NCBI GenBank assembly: GCA_018296165.2
Contig: JACKQL020000029.1
Span: 558,001 to 622,000, forward strand
Reading direction: 5' to 3'
Length of the DNA: 64,000 nucleotides
Source: Termitomyces sp. T153
Taxonomy: Eukaryota > Basidiomycota > Agaricomycetes > Agaricales > Lyophyllaceae
The position numbers and the translations under genes were made by a program. Below the pieces are notes generated by a model that saw only the letters and a program-made list of their open reading frames with translations, was not told where the DNA came from and did not search any database. Every line of letters starts with the position of its first letter. The stretch's first letter is position 1. Below, in pieces: positions 34,978 to 46,500 of the stretch.

Positions 34978-35043
34978 TTTTACACCCCTTTACTACACTT
35001 TTACACCCCTTTACTACACTTTTACACCTCTTTACTACACTTT
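34978..35043 (+). repeat. Three-copy tandem repeat, 21-bp unit
   Basis: Unit ACACCCCTTTACTACACTTTT is repeated three times with one change (CCCC to CCTC), just upstream of a solo LTR. Confidence 0.75.
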
Positions 35044-35071
35044 ACCATATCATGTCATCTGACACCAACAC

Positions 35072-35600
35072 TGTAAGGGCAACCTATGGAGGCTATGGCT
35101 CAATCACACAGCTAGCAAAGGGAGATCCTAAGTATATTCAGCACTGTACAGTGTCTTCGAGCATAACTACACATCTGACAGAAGGAGATCCAAAGAGAAC
35201 AAGTCTGGAGATTCCCTATGCCAGTGTGACACTTCAGAGGCTTCATAAGCATAGGAACCAACTGTACAGTCCTGCAGCCACACTCACACCATATTCAGAA
35301 GATAAGGAATATGACATGTCCAAAAAATGGCCAAACCTCTAAAAATGATCAAATCCGAGTTATGCACTGAGCAGGAGCAAGGTTGGAAAGCTGAGAGCCA
35401 GGCATAAGGGCCTTGGCTAGCAGAGAAGTAAGAATAAATTGAGAGAAGTGGGAGGAGATAAAAGGTGTAGAGTAGGATGGTCTGGAAACAGCTGGGACTG
35501 TAGACTAGGATTGACTCAAAACTGCCTAAAAACAGCCAGGATCAATCACTAGGGAATGGCTGAAATCACCTGAGAAAAGGGGAAAGGGTAGTCCCTGACA
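35072..35600 (-). repeat. Solo LTR, second-Gypsy-family, inverted
   Basis: 529 bp, TGTAAGGGC to TCCCTGACA, flanked by AACAC on both sides (35,067-35,071 and 35,601-35,605), a perfect 5-bp target duplication. The first ~220 bp align with the reverse complement of the LTR of the 36,953-43,506 element, including the paired CAGAGGG..ATCC.AAG blocks and AGAGAACAAGTCT. Because it has its own target duplication it is a solo LTR and not the LTR of the gag fragment that follows. Confidence 0.8.
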
Positions 35601-35651
35601 AACACACCCACACAACATCAGAATTCAATTAGCATTCTCCAGACAGGAATT

Positions 35652-36355
35652 ATGTCTCTCAAAGCCCTACATACTCTGATTGCCACCTGGGGCATTACTG
35701 CTACTAACCTTGATGCCACAGCCCAATCTGTCAACCAACTTGCAACTGCCACAGCTAAATCTGTCATTGCTTCCATTGATTCTACAGCTGCTATCACCAA
35801 CCTTCAGCAACCACAGATCAATGTTGCAATCAATCCCAGGACTGTCCCTCTTCCTGAAGAATTTAAAGGGGCAAAGGATAAAGCAGCATACTTCCTACAG
35901 GCTTGCAACCAGTATTTTGTGCAGGCAGAGGTTATGAAAGATGAAGTAAGAGTAGCAATAGCATTAGCATTGATAAAGGGAGACAAGACAAGAAAATGGG
36001 TGGAAAATCAGTTGGAGTTAATTCAGAATGGCTTGGGCATGGTTCCAACTAGGCCTTTAAAGATCACTTCAGCAACTGCACACTGCAGGAGACTGCTGCC
36101 ACCAAGATTTGAGTCCTTGTTTTGGGAAACAAATCTGCCAATGAGTATAACAACAACTTTAAACATGATACTAAGTGGAATGAGGAGGTGCTCCTCGATT
36201 GCTACAAGCTGGGGCTCAAAAACAACTTTATCAAGAAGATTTATTGGTGTGGCCCCCTTCCCAGGACTTTGCAGGAGTGGCAGTATAAGGAAGATTTGCT
36301 TGACAGGCAGTGGAGGCAGTCAAAGGCTATGAAAAGCAGGGCAGGGGAGGAATAG
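35652..36355 (+). pseudogene. Gypsy-type gag fragment
   Basis: The block starts MSLKALHTLIATWGITATN, then VPLPEEFKGAKDKAAYFL, ACNQYFVQAEVMKDEVRVAI and ALIKGDKTRKW, followed after a shift by GNKSANEYNNNFKHDTK and CYKLGLKNNFIKKIYW. These are typical of the capsid region of agaricomycete Gypsy elements of a different family from the two full-length ones. Nothing of pol follows, so it is a truncated relic. Confidence 0.7.
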
Positions 36356-36947
36356 CATGATATGAGCTCCTAATCATTGCAATACACATCAAATCCTAAC
36401 TATCATGTAAGTCACAATTTTCAATTGATCAAAATCTGATAATCATCAACCTTGGCAGCCAAATGCAAGAGTTTCCAAGTAATGAGTTCAAGCTATTTGA
36501 GGTAAGCTGTGCCTTAACTACAGACTCTGTATTTATCTTCTCTTTTTACTAGGCCATACCACCTTTTCAAATGCCAACCATTACACTTTCCAATGCAACC
36601 CATAATGGCCTTCTGGCTTAGCTCAGGCCCAAGCCCAGGCTTACAATAAAGTAGGAATGATGCTAAATGTCCTGAATAATCAACATTAAAGGGGTAAAAA
36701 AATCTAATGATCAATATTTCCACTAAGTAAATACATTATCCAGAGGTACAGTATCTGTTGGCTATATAGTTTTTCCCCCTTTTCCACAAGTTCCCTCTGT
36801 GCTGCAACCTCTATCACATGTCTCACATGTGTGTCTGATGCATACCTTAATCCCCTATCCAATACAAATAATAGCACAAGGCATCCATGAGCCATTTTCT
36901 TGGTGGCTCTTGAAAAAGGTCATGTGCCATATTGGACCATGTGCAAG
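36356..36947. other. Spacer without recognisable gene
   Basis: AT-rich sequence between the gag relic and the second full-length Gypsy element. No coding family recognised on either strand. Confidence 0.4.
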
Positions 36948-36952
36948 GCAAG

Positions 36953-37321
36953 TGTCAGGGGACTTCCATTTCTGACCTCTGCAACTTGTTTCAGCACCTC
37001 CACAGCTTGTTTGACATTTCCAGGGCTCTTTCTAGAACCCTGGGGATCTCCAGAGAACTGCAGAGTTCTCTATAGTACCTCAGCAATCATTGCCCTAGGG
37101 TTAGGAGTAGCTCCAGTTGTCTGTACAGTAGTTCCCATGCCTCTGCCACCTGCTGATGCACTGCACCAAGCAGTAGGAATCCTTAGACTTGTTCTCTTTG
37201 GATTCCCCTCTGCTAGGTAATTAGTTACTGATTGTATCATTGTCTACTCCACTAATATACTTTGGATTCCCCTCTGCTAGCTGCATGACTCTGATCCGCT
37301 GCTCTGGAGGTTGCCCTTACA
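36953..37321 (+). repeat. 5' LTR of the second Gypsy element
   Basis: 369 bp. It contains two copies of a GGATTCCCCTCTGCTAG block about 60 bp apart and ends GGTTGCCCTTACA. It differs from the 3' LTR mostly by transitions, including TG/CA alternatives at the same site. Confidence 0.93.
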
Positions 37322-37427
37322 GTAGAACAAGTCTCCTAAAACTAGTCTGGAAGCCCCTCATAGCTGCAAAGAACCTCTGAGCTGCTACCCATCACTTCTC
37401 CACCAGAATTAAACACTGCAGAGTGCT

Positions 37428-39100
37428 ATGTCTCAGCCTGTCAATCCAGACATGCCCTTGGAGACCCTGGCCCTGCAGGATGAAGCCTGGACTTGCCTGC
37501 TTCACTTAGAAACCCAGGTGCAACTAATGCAATCATCTCTCACCCACCATACTACTGAACTCTCTACTCTCCATCAAACAACTGATCTTATCTCCCAATC
37601 ACTCCAGGCACTGCTCAAACACCTACCCCCTAACTCTGCCCCTCCCATGGCCACAGAACCAGCCCCAACCACATCTGCACCCATCTCTGCAGCTCTGGTA
37701 ACCTTATGGCCATGAATTCCACATTCTGTGCTACCAGACGCATACAATGGTGCCTGCTCTAGTGGAGAGCAATTCCTGCAGTCCTGCCTCACCTATATCC
37801 ACCTCAGCAGAGATGCCTTTGACTCCAATGCATTGAAAATAGCCTGGGTGCTGTTATATATGAAGACCAGATGTGCCTCTACCTACACACTGTGAGTCTT
37901 CTGTTGTTCCACAGGTGTTGGAAGCTTTCCAGACTGGGCCACCTTTGAGAAGGACTTCCATGCAGAGTTTTTCCCATTAGACCCTGCCAAGACCATAGCC
38001 TTGACACTACATGATAGGGGACAGTACAGACAAGAAAAGCATATACTGAACAAGTACATTGACTCATTCTGAGCTCTAGTTGAGCAGGCCACCTACTCTA
38101 ATGGTGTAAGGGCAACCTCTGGAGGCTGTGGGTCAATCACACAACTGGCAGAGGGAGATCCAAAGTCTATTCAGTATCTACAAGAAGTTCTAGCATTCTA
38201 GCTACTCACCTGGCAGAGGGAGATCCAAAGAGAACAAGTCTGAGAATCCCCAATGCTAGTGTTCAGAAAATTTACTGGAAGTCACATGACCAAGTCACAT
38301 GCATCAACAGGTTAACCAATCATATGACCAATTGACCAGTTGGTCAGTCACATGACTCAAGCACATACATCACAGGGGCAACACTTGTCTGAATTATGGA
38401 TAGAGAACCAGTGCAATCTGAGGGCTAAAACTAGGACCAATAGATAGGAAAAGGAAAGGAGAATAAAGGAAAACTATAGTGGAGAGGATCTGACAGAAAC
38501 TGGAGGAGGAGAAGGGGAAACAAGTGGGACATCTCCTGACAGATGGCCTCCAACTATGCCTCACCTTCTGGGATGGCTTGCACCCCACACTGGTGGAACA
38601 CATCAACAATTTGGTGGAGAGTTGCCCTGACAATGAAAAGATTGCATCATAGTATGAGGTGGCCCAGGACTAATGGCAACTCATGGAGATTCAGAGGGAG
38701 CTCTACTGCCCCCATTCTGCACTGCACCCAGCTCCAATCAGCAATGTCTGCCACTCCACACCTGCCCATCCAATGCTGGCCCTTACCCCAGCCATCCCCA
38801 CAGCATGCTTCCTGCCACTGGGGATCCTCATAGACATACTGCCAGGCAGCTCTATGCCACTCTGCTACTGTGCCAGAGATGCCAGAAGCCTGGGCACTTT
38901 GCATGGCACTGCCCCCTGGGCCTGGAGGTACACTACCTTTCCATGGCAGAGCAGGAGGAACTCCTCCTGCAGCTGCTAGCTACAAAGGACATCATCAGAG
39001 TTCCATTGCTGGATGAGCCTACACCAGAGTTGACTTTAGAGGAGATCAGTGCATGCACCTCACCTCCAGAGCTGGAAGGGGACTTTAAGTTGAGTGACAG
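37428..39100 (+). pseudogene. Gag of the second Gypsy element
   Basis: It starts SQPVNPDMPLETLALQDEAW about 107 bp after the 5' LTR, with a coiled-coil-like N-terminus. The capsid part (YNGACSSGEQFLQSCLTYI, then HDRGQYRQEKHI in shifted frames) is interrupted at 38,105-38,541 by a solo LTR and resumes as DGLQLCLTFWDGLHPTLVEH. The zinc knuckle CQRCQKPGHFAWHC (C-x2-C-x4-H-x4-C) is at 38,871-38,912. Stops and shifts break the frame. Confidence 0.85.
38105..38541 (-). repeat. Solo LTR nested in gag of the second Gypsy element
   Basis: 437 bp from TGTAAGGGC to CTCCTGACA, flanked by AATGG (38,100-38,104) and GATGG (38,542-38,546), a 5-bp target duplication with one transition. Removing it rejoins the gag coding blocks. 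It is related to the LTR at 35,072-35,600 and to the reverse complement of the host element's own LTR. Confidence 0.8.
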
Positions 39101-39309
39101 ATGAGGTGTATGCCTCCATCACTGGGTGCTAACAGGTTCTTGTCTGTTGATAGAAAATGAAACTGCCTTTTCCAATGCCCTTCATTCTGAGACAGAAGAA
39201 CCTCAATGCCCCCCTCCAAATGTACAGATACTAACTCTGGAGCCCCCACTAAGCTCCCTGACACCTCTAAAGGTCTGTTGGCACAGCCCTGCCTGGGCAT
39301 GTTGAATGC

Positions 39310-39760
39310 CCTGACAGTACATAATGGCTTCCAGTCTGTCCACCAACTTCCTGCATCTTGATGTGGAGATTGAAACAACAGACACTCAGCAAACCTACAG
39401 AGTCATGGCTCTTCTAGACAGCAGAGCAACGGGACTGTTCCTAGACTTGGAGTTCATCAAACACCATGGCCTAACCATGCAGCCCCTTCCCAAGGCCATT
39501 CCTGTCTATAACATTGACAGAACACCTAACAAAGTAGGTGCCATCAACTCCATAATTGCTCTGGTCCTCTGCTATTGAAACCATGCAGAGCATGCTGTGT
39601 TTGCCATCACCAGCTTGGGTAAGCAGGACATGATTCTTAGTTTCACATGGCTCTATGAGCACAACCCCAAGGTTGATTGGATCAAAGGAGAGGTAACTAT
39701 GAGCAGGTGCTCCTGGAAGTGCTCTGCCTGTGCCGTGGAGGACAGGGTGGAGTGCTGGAC
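39310..39760 (+). pseudogene. Retropepsin domain of the second Gypsy element
   Basis: NFLHLDVEIETTDTQQTYRV leads to ALLDSRATGLFLDLEFIKHH, the active-site region, and MILSFTWLYEHNPKVDW, the late conserved motif. The catalytic D-S-G triad reads DSR here, and a stop at about 39,578 interrupts the domain. Confidence 0.8.
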
Positions 39761-40189
39761 CTGAGTTGAGAGCATGCAGCCATCTGTGCATGTCATGCCA
39801 GCGCTATCCCCTTTGCAGATCTAGACCTCTGGGATCCTCCACCTCTGGCATTCCCTCATAGAGAGGCCCTCTACAAGGACAACCAGAGCAGTGGTGGAGC
39901 CCTGGAGGAGTGCAGGGGAGAGTTTGGTGGCATATGTGAGCCAGAGTTTCCTGACAAAGCAGTAGAAGTGGGGGATCAAATCTATGCTACCACTGTACAC
40001 CTGCCACCCTCCATTGTAGAGATCCAGGCCAGCCAGACCACATCCCAATGGCTGGCCCAGGCATTCACTGCTAACACCATGCCCCAAGAGTTCTGGGATG
40101 TGGTACCTTCCTACCTTCATGCATTCAAGGATGTGTTCTCCAAAGCCTTGTTCAACTAGCTCCTGAAGCACAAGAGGTGGGACCATGCC

Positions 40190-41740
40190 ATTGAACTGCT
40201 GTCAGATTCTGCACCCTCCAGCTGTAAGATCTACCCACTTGCACTCAGGGAGCAGGACAAGCTTGACACATTCCTGCAAGAAGATTTGGACTCCAGTTGT
40301 ATCCACCTGTCCAAGTTCCCAATGGCTTCTCCAGTCTTCTTCATTAAGAAGAAGGATGGCTCACTCTGACTGGTCCAGAACTACCAGGTGCTCAATGCTA
40401 TGACAGTGAAGAACTGCTACCCCCTCCCCTCATCTCCAAGCTCATCAACAACCTCTGGGGTGTGCAATACTTCACTAAACTGAACATTTGGTGTGGTTAC
40501 AACAATGTGTGCATCCAGGAAGGAGATGAGTGGAAGGCTGCCTTCTAGATCAACTGAGGATTGTTTGAGCTGCTTGTTATGTTCTTTGGACTCACCAATA
40601 GCCCCACCACCTTTTATACCATGATGAATGACATCTTGCAGGACCTCATAGCAGAGGGCATAGTGTGTGTGTACCTTGACAACATCCTTATCTATACCAA
40701 AACACTGAATGAACACTGTTGGATCACTTGCCTTATCCTGGAATGCCTCCACCAGCACCAGCTCTACCTCAAACCAGAGAAGTGTGAGTTTGAATAGACC
40801 CAGATTGAGTACCTTGGCTTAATTGTCTTGCATGGAGCTGCAGAGATGGATCCAGTAAAGGTAGCAGGTGTGGCAGAGTAGCCAGAACCCAAGAACAAGA
40901 AGGAGGTGCAGGCATTCCTTGGCTTTGCAAACTTCTACCAGAGATTCATCCAGGACTTCTCATACCATGCCCATCCACTATTTGACCTCACCAGGAAGGA
41001 TGTTATATAGAGTTGGGGACCTCCAGAGCAGATGGCCTTTGATGCTCTCAAGTGCACTGTGACCTCCAGACCTGTCCTTCTCTTCCTAGACAACAACTCT
41101 CCCTTCCAGGTGGAGGCTGACAGCTCCAACTTTGCCACTGGGGCAGTGCTCTTGCAGCAGTCTCTGGAGGATGGGAAGTGGCATCTAGTGGCCTTTTACT
41201 CTAAGAGCCTGAGCATGGTGGAGCAGAACTACAAGATCCATGACAAGGAGATGCTGGCCATCATCTGGGCATTTGAGGAGTGGTGGTACCTCCTGGAAGG
41301 CATGTGGCACAAGTTTGAGGTCTGGATGAATCACAAGAACCTTGAATACTTCTGGACAGCCAAGAAGCTCAATTGCCAACAGGCCCAGTGGTCTCTTTAC
41401 CTCACTAACTTTGACTTCTCCTTGCACTACAAGCCTGGCCAGAGCATGGGGAAACCAGATGCCCTGTCCCAGAGAGTGGACCATGGCATGGGAGAAGGGC
41501 ATAACAGCAACATTGTGCTCCTCCACCCCAAATTGTTCATGATACAAGCTATGGAGGGTCTAGCTATTGAGGGAGCAGAAGCAGACATTCTCCAGGACAT
41601 ATGGCAGGGTAATTGGGATGGTCAGCAGGAGGAACTTGTGGTGCAAGCTGCTCGGACACTGAAATTGGGGCATACCATTGGTGCCAAGGCAGTCCATGCA
41701 GACAAATGGGCCCTCCAAGATGGAATCCTGACCTTCTGAG
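40190..41740 (+). pseudogene. Reverse transcriptase and RNase H of the second Gypsy element
   Basis: The blocks are MASPVFFIKKKDGSL, YPLPLISKLINNL, VMFFGLTNSPTTF, the catalytic box VYLDNILIYTK (YLDD expected, second Asp changed to Asn), [23 protein letters not shown], then RNase H with VEADSSNFATGAVL, LVAFYSKSLSMVEQNYKIHD and NCQQAQWSLYLTNFDF. RNase H is open over 235 residues (41,032-41,739), but upstream stops (for example at 40,367, 40,547, 40,556 and 40,795) break RT. Confidence 0.9.
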
Positions 41741-42510
41741 ACCATATCTATGTCCCCAACATTCTGGAGCTCCACCAGAGGATTGGGGAGCAACACCATG
41801 ACTCCTGCATTGCAGGGCACCCCAGACAGTGGAAGACACTGGAGCTAGTATTGCAGAACTACTGGTGGCCCCAGATGTCCTGGTATATTGGGTCCTACAC
41901 TAGTACATGCAATCTCTGCCTCCAGACCAAGCCCCAACACTGACTCCCCTATAGACAGTTACACCCACTACCCATGCCTGCAGAACAATGGAGTGTGGCT
42001 TCTGTGGACTTCATTGTAGAGCTCCCCAATGCCCATGGTTACAATGTGATCATGGTGGTGGTAGACTTATACAGCAAGTGAGTGCACTTCATTCCAACCC
42101 ACACCACCTGCTCTGCCATGGGTGCTGTGAACCTGTACCAGAGGAACATCTGGAAGCTCCATGGCCTCTCCAATGCCTATGTCTCTGATTGGGGACCATA
42201 ATTTGTGGTGGAGTTCACCAGGGAGCTCTACTGACTGCTCAGAGTGAAGCTCCACACCACTACTGCCTACCACCTGCAGTCTGATGGCCAGACAGCATGC
42301 ATAAACCAGGAGTTAGAGCAGTACCTCCACCTCTTTAACAAGTGCCAGGATGACTGGGACAAACTCCTCCCTGATGCCAAATTCCAATACAACAACCACA
42401 TTCACATGTCCACCCAGTTCTCCCCATTCTTCCTTGACATGGGACAGCATCTGCACATGGTTTTGAACCCTGGGCTCAACCCTCAGAGAATGAGGCAGTA
42501 AACAAATTTG
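41741..42510 (+). pseudogene. Integrase of the second Gypsy element
   Basis: The zinc-binding region is HHDSCIAGHPRQWKTLEL followed by CNLCLQTK. The core has SVDFIVELPNAHGYNVIMVV, YVSDWGP-stop-FVVEF, and HLQSDGQTACINQELEQYL, where the third catalytic acidic position lies near the DGQT motif. Stops at about 41,739, 41,941, 42,080, 42,199 and 42,233 and replacement of the expected PETDGQ by LQSDGQ show inactivity. Confidence 0.85.
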
Positions 42511-43060
42511 TGGACCAGATGAAGAGGTCACAGAAGGAGGCCTGGGCAGCACTGGCAAAGACAAAGGATGACATGGCACAATATTATGACCATGGAAGGA
42601 CCCTGGAGCACAAATATCAGCCTGGAGATCAGGTCTACCTGGATGCCTCTGACATTACAACTACCCAGCCCTCAAAAAAGCTGTCAGTTGGGACCCTCCA
42701 CAGTGGAATGACAGGTAGGACCCTTAGCCTATCAACTCCAGCTCCCCATGGGGATGCACCAGCTTCATCCAGTGTTCAATGTGGTCACACTAACTCCAGC
42801 CCCTAAGGACCCTATTCTGGGGTGCCATCTGCCACCTCTGCCACCCCCTGTGGTGGTCAATGACAACAAAGAATATGAGGTGGAGGAAATCCTGGATAGC
42901 CATTTATTCTGGAGACGACTACAGTACAAGGTGAAGTGGAAAGGCTATGGGATCAAGGATATCTCCTGGGAGCTGCAGGAGAATGTACACACTCCCAGAC
43001 TCAGCAAGGAGTTCCACTGGAGACATCCAGATGCCCTGCGCACCATATGAGGAATCTACC
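42511..43060 (+). pseudogene. Integrase C-terminus and chromodomain, second element
   Basis: The block LEHKYQPGDQVYLDASDI precedes the chromodomain at about 42,870-43,020: YEVEEILDSHLFW, LQYKVKWKGYG and ISWELQENV. This part is open for 100 residues (42,748-43,050) and ends at a stop just before the purine tract. Confidence 0.85.
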
Positions 43061-43139
43061 CTATCTCACCAGCAGACCAAGCAATCAGGGACTTCTTTTA
43101 CCCTGTATGTTGAGACACCACATGCTAGAGGGGGGGTGA

Positions 43140-43506
43140 TGTTAGGGGACTTCCATTTCTGACCTCTGCAACTTGTTCCAGCACCTCTGCAGTTTGTTCA
43201 ATGTTCAAAGCTCTTTCTAGAACCCCAGATATCTCCAGAGAACTGCAGAGTTCTCCATATTACCTCAGCAATCATTGCCCTAGGGTTAGGAGTAGCTCTG
43301 GTCATCTGTACAGTAGTTCCCATGCCTCCACTGCCCACTGATGTGCCACACTGAGCAGCGGGGATCCTTAGACTTGTTCTCTTTGGATTCCCCTCTGCTA
43401 GGTAATTAGTTAATGATTGTATCATTGTCTACTCTGCTAATATACTTCAGATTCCCCTCTGCTAGCTGCGTGACTCCGATCCGCTGCTCCAGAGGTTGCC
43501 CTTACA
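43140..43506 (+). repeat. 3' LTR of the second Gypsy element
   Basis: 367 bp, TGTTAGGGG to GCCCTTACA, followed by the target duplication GCAAG. Confidence 0.93.
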
Positions 43507-43511
43507 GCAAG

Positions 43512-46500
43512 GGGGAAAGAAAAATAAAATTAAACATATAGAGTCAGATTTTTTGGACTTTTCATGTGTACTGAAGGCCAGTAAGTCATACAAACATCAT
43601 TTATGGCTCTTACCCATTGAGTTTCACAGCCAGCACATTTGCACTAGAGTGCTTCATCCCTACATGGGGACTTTTTGTGTTAAGAAGCCTGCATCATTAG
43701 ACTGATTTTCCTTGATGACCTGAACCTCTTTCCATTTCTTGAGATTCTTGTTACATTTTTTGCTTCCTCTATGCTTCTTTTCCTAGTTGAGGAGCCCAAC
43801 CTTCCCAATGTTGATGTGAATGTGGCAATATGGGCATAATACATGATATTTTGTATCGACAATAATTGTAGACTTGTCAATCTGAGATTAGTTATGATTA
43901 GTGATATTGATAAAACAGAGCCATTCTGAGTTAAGCTTTCCAATTTTTGGGACAGAAAAACTTGATATGCAAAATTCAGTCGAAAATCCAACCCTGGAAA
44001 AGTGTCAAGGATCATGTTGGCCTGATAATTGCAGCCAAACAATACTATAAATGGACAATTACCATCACCCTCCACAAAATATCCAACGACCTAGACCTTG
44101 GACTAACTACCCATTCCTATATGACAGATTGACCATGTGATCCCTCCTTGATGCAATGTGTGTATTTTGACATAAGTAGATTGTACTACATTACATATAT
44201 GTTGTCCAGAACTCCAGAAAAATATATAGCACTGCCTGAATACCAGAAACTCACATGAGATGCACCCTTATGGTACCATCATACATGCATGATTCATACT
44301 TGGATGGCGCCACAATACCTCTGCTCGGCACCTGCCATGGTACATTTACCCCGACAATGAATTCTATCCATGCATGGCTGCCATGATGACCAAGTATTGG
44401 ATAAAGCGCTCAATTTTACTTGACTGATCCCAAGTTCATACTTTGACATGTACCATGAATCTGATAGATCACAACTCATTGCAAACGCATCTTGAGGATG
44501 TAAACAGTTTGTTTACCATTTGTCTACCATTTTCGTTTGATTTACTCCCAGTCGTAAACGAAAACTAAACGGTTGGAGCCTTACACCACATGGTCTGGTT
44601 ACGAAACCGAGCACCATCCAGCGCACTCCCTGGAAGCCGCTTGAATTTGAAGTGATCACTGAAAGGAGATCTCAAATCAACTCAATTATGAATTGTCAGA
44701 ACACTTACTGGGACTGATTTGAACAAACTGGCTACAGATTGAGGTCTTCCCCACTGGTGTTTGTGGTCGATGGTTCCAAATCTTTGGGAGCACAATTGCT
44801 GGAGAACGTGAACCAGTTCACAGCTGTATTTGACCACTTACAGGCTCGATGCAAACATGTTTCTCACTTAAGAGATATGGGTCGATAGGAAACTCTGTAT
44901 TTGCCATAATACATCAGGTTCAGTTGATGGTAGAGATGATAATAATAGACTCAGATAATTTTTTAGCACCCCACAGGGTGCGCACCCTTTCCCACCCTTG
45001 TTTTCTTAGGTTTCGTGGGGGTACAGCACTGCTTCACACAATTAGTGTAGGATTACAATCTCTACTTATTGAGGAGGGATCATGGGGACTCAATGGGAGG
45101 CGCACACAGAGCACATGGTGGAGAGTGGCTGAAAGGAGGTCTCAGAGGATAAGGGAAAACATATAGGAGGATGGATATAGTCGGAAGCGGAAAGCCGGGA
45201 CAACCTCAGTCGTTAACTACACCGACTGAGGTATGTCCCATAGTTGATACACGGTACTAATGTCATACAGTATATTGTCTGACAGGTACATACATACAAT
45301 ATACAGTCGTTAACTACACCGACTGAGTATATTGTCTAACACTACTTATCAATGTGAATCCCACTATCAACGCTTGACGGTGTTAGCCAGATCTCTGAAC
45401 CCAACAAGCCTCTCAACTGTATTGTGCACACGAGATCAAAATGATCAAACAGAGCTGGAGGAGACCGGAATGACATTGCCAGTCATGCACATACTTCACG
45501 AACGAACATGATTAGGCCGGCCAATCGCCTTTTAAAAAATGCGTCGATGTATTTCAGAATTTGCTAGCCATCATCAGACATGAGTACCTATACAACTTGC
45601 ATCAAAAGCATCAACTAATGGCCTCAATTAAGTTACGGATACATCAGCCCAATGTTAAGAGCACTAGGTACGATATTCGAGAAGGAGACTCACTCATTTC
45701 ATCCCGGGTCGAGGAAAAATATTCAGAGGTAGTACAATCTAGCCGCAGACCTGGAAGAAAACGCCACAACCCATCAGAAACCGATGTCATGAATGCATGG
45801 GTCGCAACTTGCTGTAAAATGGATCGTGGAGGGAAATGTCCACATCTCCCGGAACAACAATCAGATACAGGATGTGGACTTGGCCAGACAAAAAGCTGAT
45901 TTGCGATCGGGCGACTCGCGTTCAGGCAAAGCGGCAGCATTGGTGCTGATGACGAGAGCAAGGAGGGCGATAGAGTACACAAGACGCATTGTTTAACGGG
46001 CTTCGTCAACACGCATTGAGAGTTACAGAGAGACCCAAGGCTGTTATGTAGCCTTGGAACGACGCCATCGAGCACGGTGTTTTATCAGAGTCGAAGTCCA
46101 GAATCAACATGCTGCACTTGATAGCTAACGTCAAATCGTGATTTCAGGTGACAGGCTCATGGGTCAAAGCAGTTCCCAATGTCATGTAATATCAGACTCG
46201 CTGGGCTTGGCAGATTTGGCTGTCGCTCTACTTTCAAGTTGCTTCATAACTCGTGACTACGCTTCTTCATAAGTATCGGTAGCTTGAAGTGCATTGAACG
46301 ACGTAATAAGTCAGCTTCGCTGGTAAACAGCCTCATTGAATCGGAAAGTAGTTCACCCATAAGTCGCTTTCCAGAACAGCTGAATAGCTGATATGTAATA
46401 ATACTGATCACGGATACATTCATTATCACGATGATTGACGGTGAATGGACGCGCCCAAATCAGAAGACTTACATTTCGAGAACATCGAAACCTAGTTCGA

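Larger units (their letters stand above)
36953..43506 (+). mobile_element. Second full-length Ty3/Gypsy chromovirus, inactive
   Basis: A 6.55 kb element with LTRs of 369 and 367 bp (TGTCAGGGG/TGTTAGGGG to CCCTTACA), flanked by GCAAG on both sides (36,948-36,952 and 43,507-43,511). Internal order is gag, protease, RT-RNase H, integrase, chromodomain. A purine tract, AGAGGGGGGGTGA, ends at 43,139 immediately before the 3' LTR, fixing the plus strand as coding. Many stops and altered catalytic residues show long inactivity. A 437-bp solo LTR is nested in gag. Confidence 0.97.

Noticed and set aside
35072..36355. LTR that is the reverse complement of the second element's LTR yet directly precedes a plus-strand gag, as if an LTR had been flipped relative to its coding region.
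   Set aside because: The 35,072-35,600 LTR is flanked by AACAC on both sides, a perfect 5-bp target duplication, so it is an independent solo LTR and its closeness to the gag relic is coincidental.
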